Origin: Micromonospora sediminimaris
GTDB lineage: Bacteria; Actinomycetota; Actinomycetes; Mycobacteriales; Micromonosporaceae
NCBI GenBank assembly: GCA_900112325.1
Contig: FOLJ01000012.1
Span: forward strand, 124,001-188,000
Direction: 5' to 3'
DNA: 64,000 nt
The position numbers were made by a program, and so were the translations under genes. The notes beneath the pieces were generated by a model, which made no database searches, was not told where the DNA came from, and saw nothing but the letters and a program-made list of their open reading frames with translations. Shown here in pieces: positions 61,387 through 64,000 of the stretch; positions within the stretch are counted from its first letter, which is position 1; each line of letters begins with the position of its first letter.

Positions 61387-62021
61387 CGTCGGCCTCGGCG
61401 ACGCAGCCAACCGAGCAGTCCGGCGAGCAGCATCCCGCCGCCGCCGGCAACCGCGACGATCAGGGCGTGCCAGCCGGGGCCGGCGATGGTGCCCAGCAGG
61501 TTGACCACGGTTATCCAGACACCGAGCAGGAACAGCGGCCGGTCCAACCAGATCGCGCCGCCGGCCATGTGCAGGATGCCGGTCAGCCCCACCGCGAGGG
61601 CCGACCAGAGCAGGCCGACCAGATCCGGCGGGAGACTGTCGGACAGCCGACCGGCGAGCACGAAGAGGGTCAGGAAGCCCAGCCCCCAGGACCAGCCGTA
61701 CCAGGCGCCGCGCCGGGCGGATTCCCCGGTCACCTGCCCGTACGCCCGTGCGCCGGCCACCGCGCTGACGGCGCCGGCGGCGGCCAGCAGGACGAACAAC
61801 ACTGTCAGCGGCAGCCACGAGGGCATCTCGACCAGGGGTGTGTCGCCCGGCGAGTAGTAGAGAAAGTGCAGCCCGAAGCCGATCAGCCAGGCCAGCCCCC
61901 AGGGCCAGTAGTAGGCACGCGGGTCCGGCTCGAACTGACGGGCGGCGGTGGCCCGCTGCTCGTCGATCAGTCGCAGGGCGGCGGCCGGGTCCTCGGGTGG
62001 CAGGTCATCGTCGGCGATCAC
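61383..62021 (-). CDS. Polytopic membrane protein heading the HTH/ABC operon
   Basis: A 212-residue protein. A cytoplasmic N-terminus (PAAALRLIDEQRATAARQFE) is followed by about six membrane segments from WPWGLAWLIGFGLHFLYYSP. The conserved DEQRA region is usual for membrane proteins paired with HTH_34 regulators; function unknown. GTG 62021 is chosen because a TTG start further up would overlap the operator. First gene of a four-gene operon (this gene, HTH, ATPase, permease). Confidence 0.78.
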   Translation of the reverse strand: MIADDDLPPEDPAAALRLIDEQRATAARQFEPDPRAYYWPWGLAWLIGFGLHFLYYSPGDTPLVEMPSWLPLTVLFVLLAAAGAVSAVAGARAYGQVTGESARRGAWYGWSWGLGFLTLFVLAGRLSDSLPPDLVGLLWSALAVGLTGILHMAGGAIWLDRPLFLLGVWITVVNLLGTIAGPGWHALIVAVAGGGGMLLAGLLGWLRRRGRR

Positions 62022-62028
62022 GCAAACT

Positions 62029-62045
62029 ACTTTAAGATGCAAAGT
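62029..62045. promoter_or_regulatory. Operator candidate before the membrane/HTH/ABC operon
   Basis: ACTTT-AAGATGC-AAAGT has 5-bp inverted arms and lies 7 nt before the first start codon, overlapping a TTGACT -35-like box read leftward. It is the likely autoregulatory site of the small HTH protein. Confidence 0.5.
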
Positions 62046-62072
62046 CAAGGGTGCCGACGGCGGCCCCTATGC

Positions 62073-62115
62073 CCCGTTGGCCTGCGGACCGGTCAGCGGT
62101 CCGCAGGCCAACGGG
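62073..62115 (-). terminator. Perfect 19-bp hairpin after the CBM2 gene
   Basis: CCCGTTGGCCTGCGGACCG pairs exactly with CGGTCCGCAGGCCAACGGG across a GTCAG loop. It starts 8 nt beyond the stop of the minus-strand CBM2 gene and isolates the operon to its left. No T tract follows. Confidence 0.8.
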
Positions 62116-62123
62116 ATCGCTCG

Positions 62124-62909
62124 TCAGCTTCCGCAGGTCATCGTGATCCCCGCCGGCACCGTGCTGGCCGAGGCGAGCAGCCCGAACGTGGTGGTGCCGC
62201 CCGGCGCGACGGTGCCGTTGTACGGCGCGTTGCGGACCGTGACGTCGGCGGCCGAGTTGTCGGGCACGCCACCCCAGACCGACTGGATCCGCTCGTCACC
62301 GGACCACCGCCACCGGACGAGCCAACCGTCGAGCGGTTCGCTGCCGGTGTTGCGTACGGTGACCGTGGCGACGAAGCCGCTGCCCCAACGGGCGTCGATA
62401 GTGGCCGTCGCGCCGCAGGGGGACAACGGCTCCGTCCTCGCCGGCCCACCGATGACGTACGGATCACGCCTGGCCTCGACGTCGCTGAACCGGAACCAGT
62501 ACTCGGTGTCCGGGGTCAGCCCGTCGAGCGTCACCTGCCCGTTGCGCTCCAGCCCGGTGACCGCCTCGGCCACCGGGTTCTGCCACTTCGCCGCGTCGTC
62601 ACGGCTGGTGAAGAGCAGGACGGTCATCGGCAGGTCGTAGCCGCAGGGTGGGCCGCTGAACATCAGCGAGTAGCTGATGGTGACGGAGGTGGCGGTGACC
62701 CCGGTGACCATCCCGCTGATCGGCAGTGCCGGCGGGCACGCCACCGTAGGGGTCGGGGTCGGGGTCAGGCTTGGGGTCGGACTCGGACTCGGGGTCCACA
62801 GGGGCACCGGAGTCGAGGCGGCCGGGGTGTCGGCGGCGCCGGCCGCCGTGACCCCGGCGACTGCGGCCAGGGTCACTGCGGTCAGCACCACGCCGAGCGT
62901 ACGTAGCAT
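62124..62909 (-). CDS. Secreted fibronectin-III and CBM2 protein without catalytic domain
   Basis: A 261-residue secreted protein. Signal peptide (LGVVLTAVTLAAVAGVTAAG), then a linker rich in Pro, Thr and Ser, an FN3-like domain (SGMVTGVTATSVTISYSLMF, LDGLTPDTEYWFRFSDVE) and a C-terminal CBM2-like domain (WGSGFVATVTVRNTGSEPLD, WRWSGDERIQSVWGG, ending TMTCGS) with its flanking Cys pair. No enzyme domain is present, so it may bind cellulose or xylan on its own. ATG after GGAGGTAACGG. Confidence 0.85.
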   Translation of the reverse strand: MLRTLGVVLTAVTLAAVAGVTAAGAADTPAASTPVPLWTPSPSPTPSLTPTPTPTVACPPALPISGMVTGVTATSVTISYSLMFSGPPCGYDLPMTVLLFTSRDDAAKWQNPVAEAVTGLERNGQVTLDGLTPDTEYWFRFSDVEARRDPYVIGGPARTEPLSPCGATATIDARWGSGFVATVTVRNTGSEPLDGWLVRWRWSGDERIQSVWGGVPDNSAADVTVRNAPYNGTVAPGGTTTFGLLASASTVPAGITMTCGS

Positions 62910-63221
62910 CCGTTACCTCCAAGGGACGGTGACCGGCGGGTCGGCTGACCCAGCCGACGGCCGGTAGGTTGTCGGGCACCGGCCAACGGACCGCTGACGG
63001 CGTCGACAGCAGACGTCACGGTGGCGGTACGCGCACAAGAGGGCTGCCCGGACGCGTGGCATCCACGGCGCGCCCACGCCCGTCGAGCGACCACATCGGC
63101 TCCCCGGACGCGGTCGATGAGCCCGAGTCTCCCAGTCGACGCCCCTCGATACAACCACGCCGATTCGGCGGACCGGACACGAGCCTGGATGTCGCGTCAG
63201 GACCCGGGCCCGCCAGGCAGG
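62910..63221. other. Gene-free interval between the CBM2 and DinB genes
   Basis: 312 nt. Frames present here lack normal coding bias. It carries the promoter of the CBM2 gene (leftward) and the 3' flank of the DinB gene; GGTCGGCTGACCCAGCCGAC near 62938-62958 forms a small hairpin. Nothing else recognised. Confidence 0.4.
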
Positions 63222-63740
63222 TCAGCCCATGGACTTGGCACCGTCGATGGCCTCGCGGATGATGTCGGCGTGCCCGGCGTGCTGGGATGTCTCCGCGATG
63301 ATGTGCAGCAGCACCCGGCGGGCCGACCAGCGGGCGCCCGGCTCGAACCAGGGCGCCTCCGGCAACGGCTGACCGGCGTCGAGGTCGGGCAGGGTGGCGA
63401 CGAGTTCGTCTGTGCGACGCGCCACCTCGTCGTACGCCGCCAGAATGCCGGCCAGGGTCTCCCCCGGCAGCATCTGGAACGACTGCGCATGACGCTCGTA
63501 GACGCCCGGGTCGTCCGAGCTGCCCATCGCCGCCGGACCATTGACGATGAAGTCGACCCAGTCGCGCTCGCAGTGCGTGACGTGCTTGATCACCCCGCCC
63601 ACACACAGCTCGCTCACGGTGCTGCGCTCGGCGGCCTGCTGGTCGGTCAGCTCCCGAGCGGTGTTGCGCAGGAAGAAGCGGTGCTGGCGCAGGGCCTGAA
63701 GCAGGTCGGCGCGCTCGGCTGGCAGCTCGGTCTCGATCAT
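63222..63740 (-). CDS. DinB-family protein (DUF664)
   Basis: A 172-residue DinB-fold protein: HRFFLRNTARELTDQQAAER, VGGVIKHVTHCERDWVDFIV and VLLHIIAETSQHAGHADIIR with the likely metal-binding His residues. It is of normal length, in contrast to the paralogue at 50450, and begins ATG 63740. A thiol-dependent role is likely in this family; no substrate is known. Confidence 0.87.
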   Translation of the reverse strand: MIETELPAERADLLQALRQHRFFLRNTARELTDQQAAERSTVSELCVGGVIKHVTHCERDWVDFIVNGPAAMGSSDDPGVYERHAQSFQMLPGETLAGILAAYDEVARRTDELVATLPDLDAGQPLPEAPWFEPGARWSARRVLLHIIAETSQHAGHADIIREAIDGAKSMG

Positions 63741-63944
63741 GGTCGGCCCTTCGTCGGCGGTCGACCGGATGCTATTGGCCACCCCCGACAGTCCCCTCCG
63801 CCAGCGCTCGGCACATCCGGTCGAACTCGGCTCCACCGGCGGCGGTAAGCCTTCGGTGGCCCTTGACCGCAGACCGTGATCGGCTTAGCTTCATCGATCA
63901 GAAAGGTCTCTTAACGATTTCGCCCACCCCGCCTGGGAGTGCCG
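63741..63944. other. Intergenic region before the right-edge gene
   Basis: 204 nt, somewhat AT-richer near the right end (63896-63920), probably the promoter zone of the secreted protein that starts at 63945. No operator recognised. Confidence 0.35.
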
Positions 63945-64000
63945 ATGCGATCACCCCGTTCCCGCCGCCTCACCGCCGTCGTCGCCCTGACCACTCTGCT
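63945..64000 (+). CDS. Start of a secreted protein (partial, cut by right edge)
   Basis: The first 18 codons read MRSPRSRRLTAVVALTTL, a basic N-terminus followed by a hydrophobic core, typical of an export signal. GGGAG lies 6 nt before the ATG. The rest is outside the window, so the product cannot be named. Confidence 0.6.
   Translation, partial: MRSPRSRRLTAVVALTTL

Noticed and set aside
62969..63262. A 97-codon plus-strand frame between the CBM2 and DinB genes
   Set aside because: Composition is Arg/Pro/Ser-rich without coding bias and it overlaps the DinB 3' end.
1..64000. tRNA genes, CRISPR arrays, insertion sequences or prophage genes
   Set aside because: No cloverleaf with a TTCGA-type loop, no regular spacer-repeat array and no transposase, integrase or phage structural motif was found by reading both strands; a tool search could still find a diverged one.

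Overview
The window is very GC-rich actinobacterial chromosome: third codon positions are nearly always G or C, GTG starts and 4-nt start/stop overlaps are common, and a mycothiol-type DinB-fold enzyme, a SARP regulator, IniB/dynamin-like genes and a rifamycin-associated element are present. A Micromonospora-like member of the Micromonosporaceae fits best; this is an inference from gene content. I saw no tRNA, rRNA, CRISPR array, insertion sequence or phage gene.

Layout. (1) 1-13794 is a xylan utilisation locus. GH10 xylanase (cut by the left edge), CE7 acetylxylan esterase and a LacI regulator lie on the minus strand. Divergent from them are a GH3 glycosidase, an ABC importer without its ATPase (two permeases and a lipoprotein), GH39 beta-xylosidase, a YesL-like membrane protein and a GH42 enzyme. 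Two CGAAA-n-TTTCG palindromes mark the divergent promoters. (2) 13841-19095 holds small accessory genes: a MarR/SDR pair with a clear operator, two GNAT proteins, a glyoxalase-family remnant, a DinB-fold protein, an AraC regulator and a methyltransferase. (3) 19145-22760 holds the GH67 alpha-glucuronidase with a leaderless-type promoter, an AraC/GyrI regulator and a DUF2267 protein. (4) 22776-31654 resembles the mycobacterial ini locus: a LuxR-type AAA regulator, an Hsp70-like ATPase and a roadblock protein on one side, an IniB-like protein and two dynamin-like GTPases on the other.

(5) 31724-38205 has a Tat-type lipoprotein, an ECF sigma factor with a membrane partner, and a second sugar ABC importer (again no ATPase) behind a 640-nt regulatory region. 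(6) 38330-46342 has a lipoprotein and then a coherent catabolic cluster: DUF4387, AtuA family, FAD dehydrogenase, 2-hydroxyacid dehydrogenase and MFS transporter, divergent from a GntR regulator and a tartrate/D-malate dehydrogenase-like enzyme. (7) 46397-51580 has a Nudix hydrolase, a TOPRIM protein and rifampin phosphotransferase flanking a 19-bp rifamycin-associated element, then DinB and DUF998 genes. (8) 51920-64000 has a GH30 xylanase-like enzyme, an inverted-repeat element, an alpha/beta hydrolase opposite a large SARP regulator, a MOSC protein, a four-gene HTH/ABC operon, a CBM2 protein, a second DinB protein and the start of a secreted protein at the right edge.

Together GH10, GH30, CE7, GH67, GH39, GH3 and GH42 could debranch and hydrolyse glucuronoarabinoxylan, with the two importers taking up the oligosaccharides.
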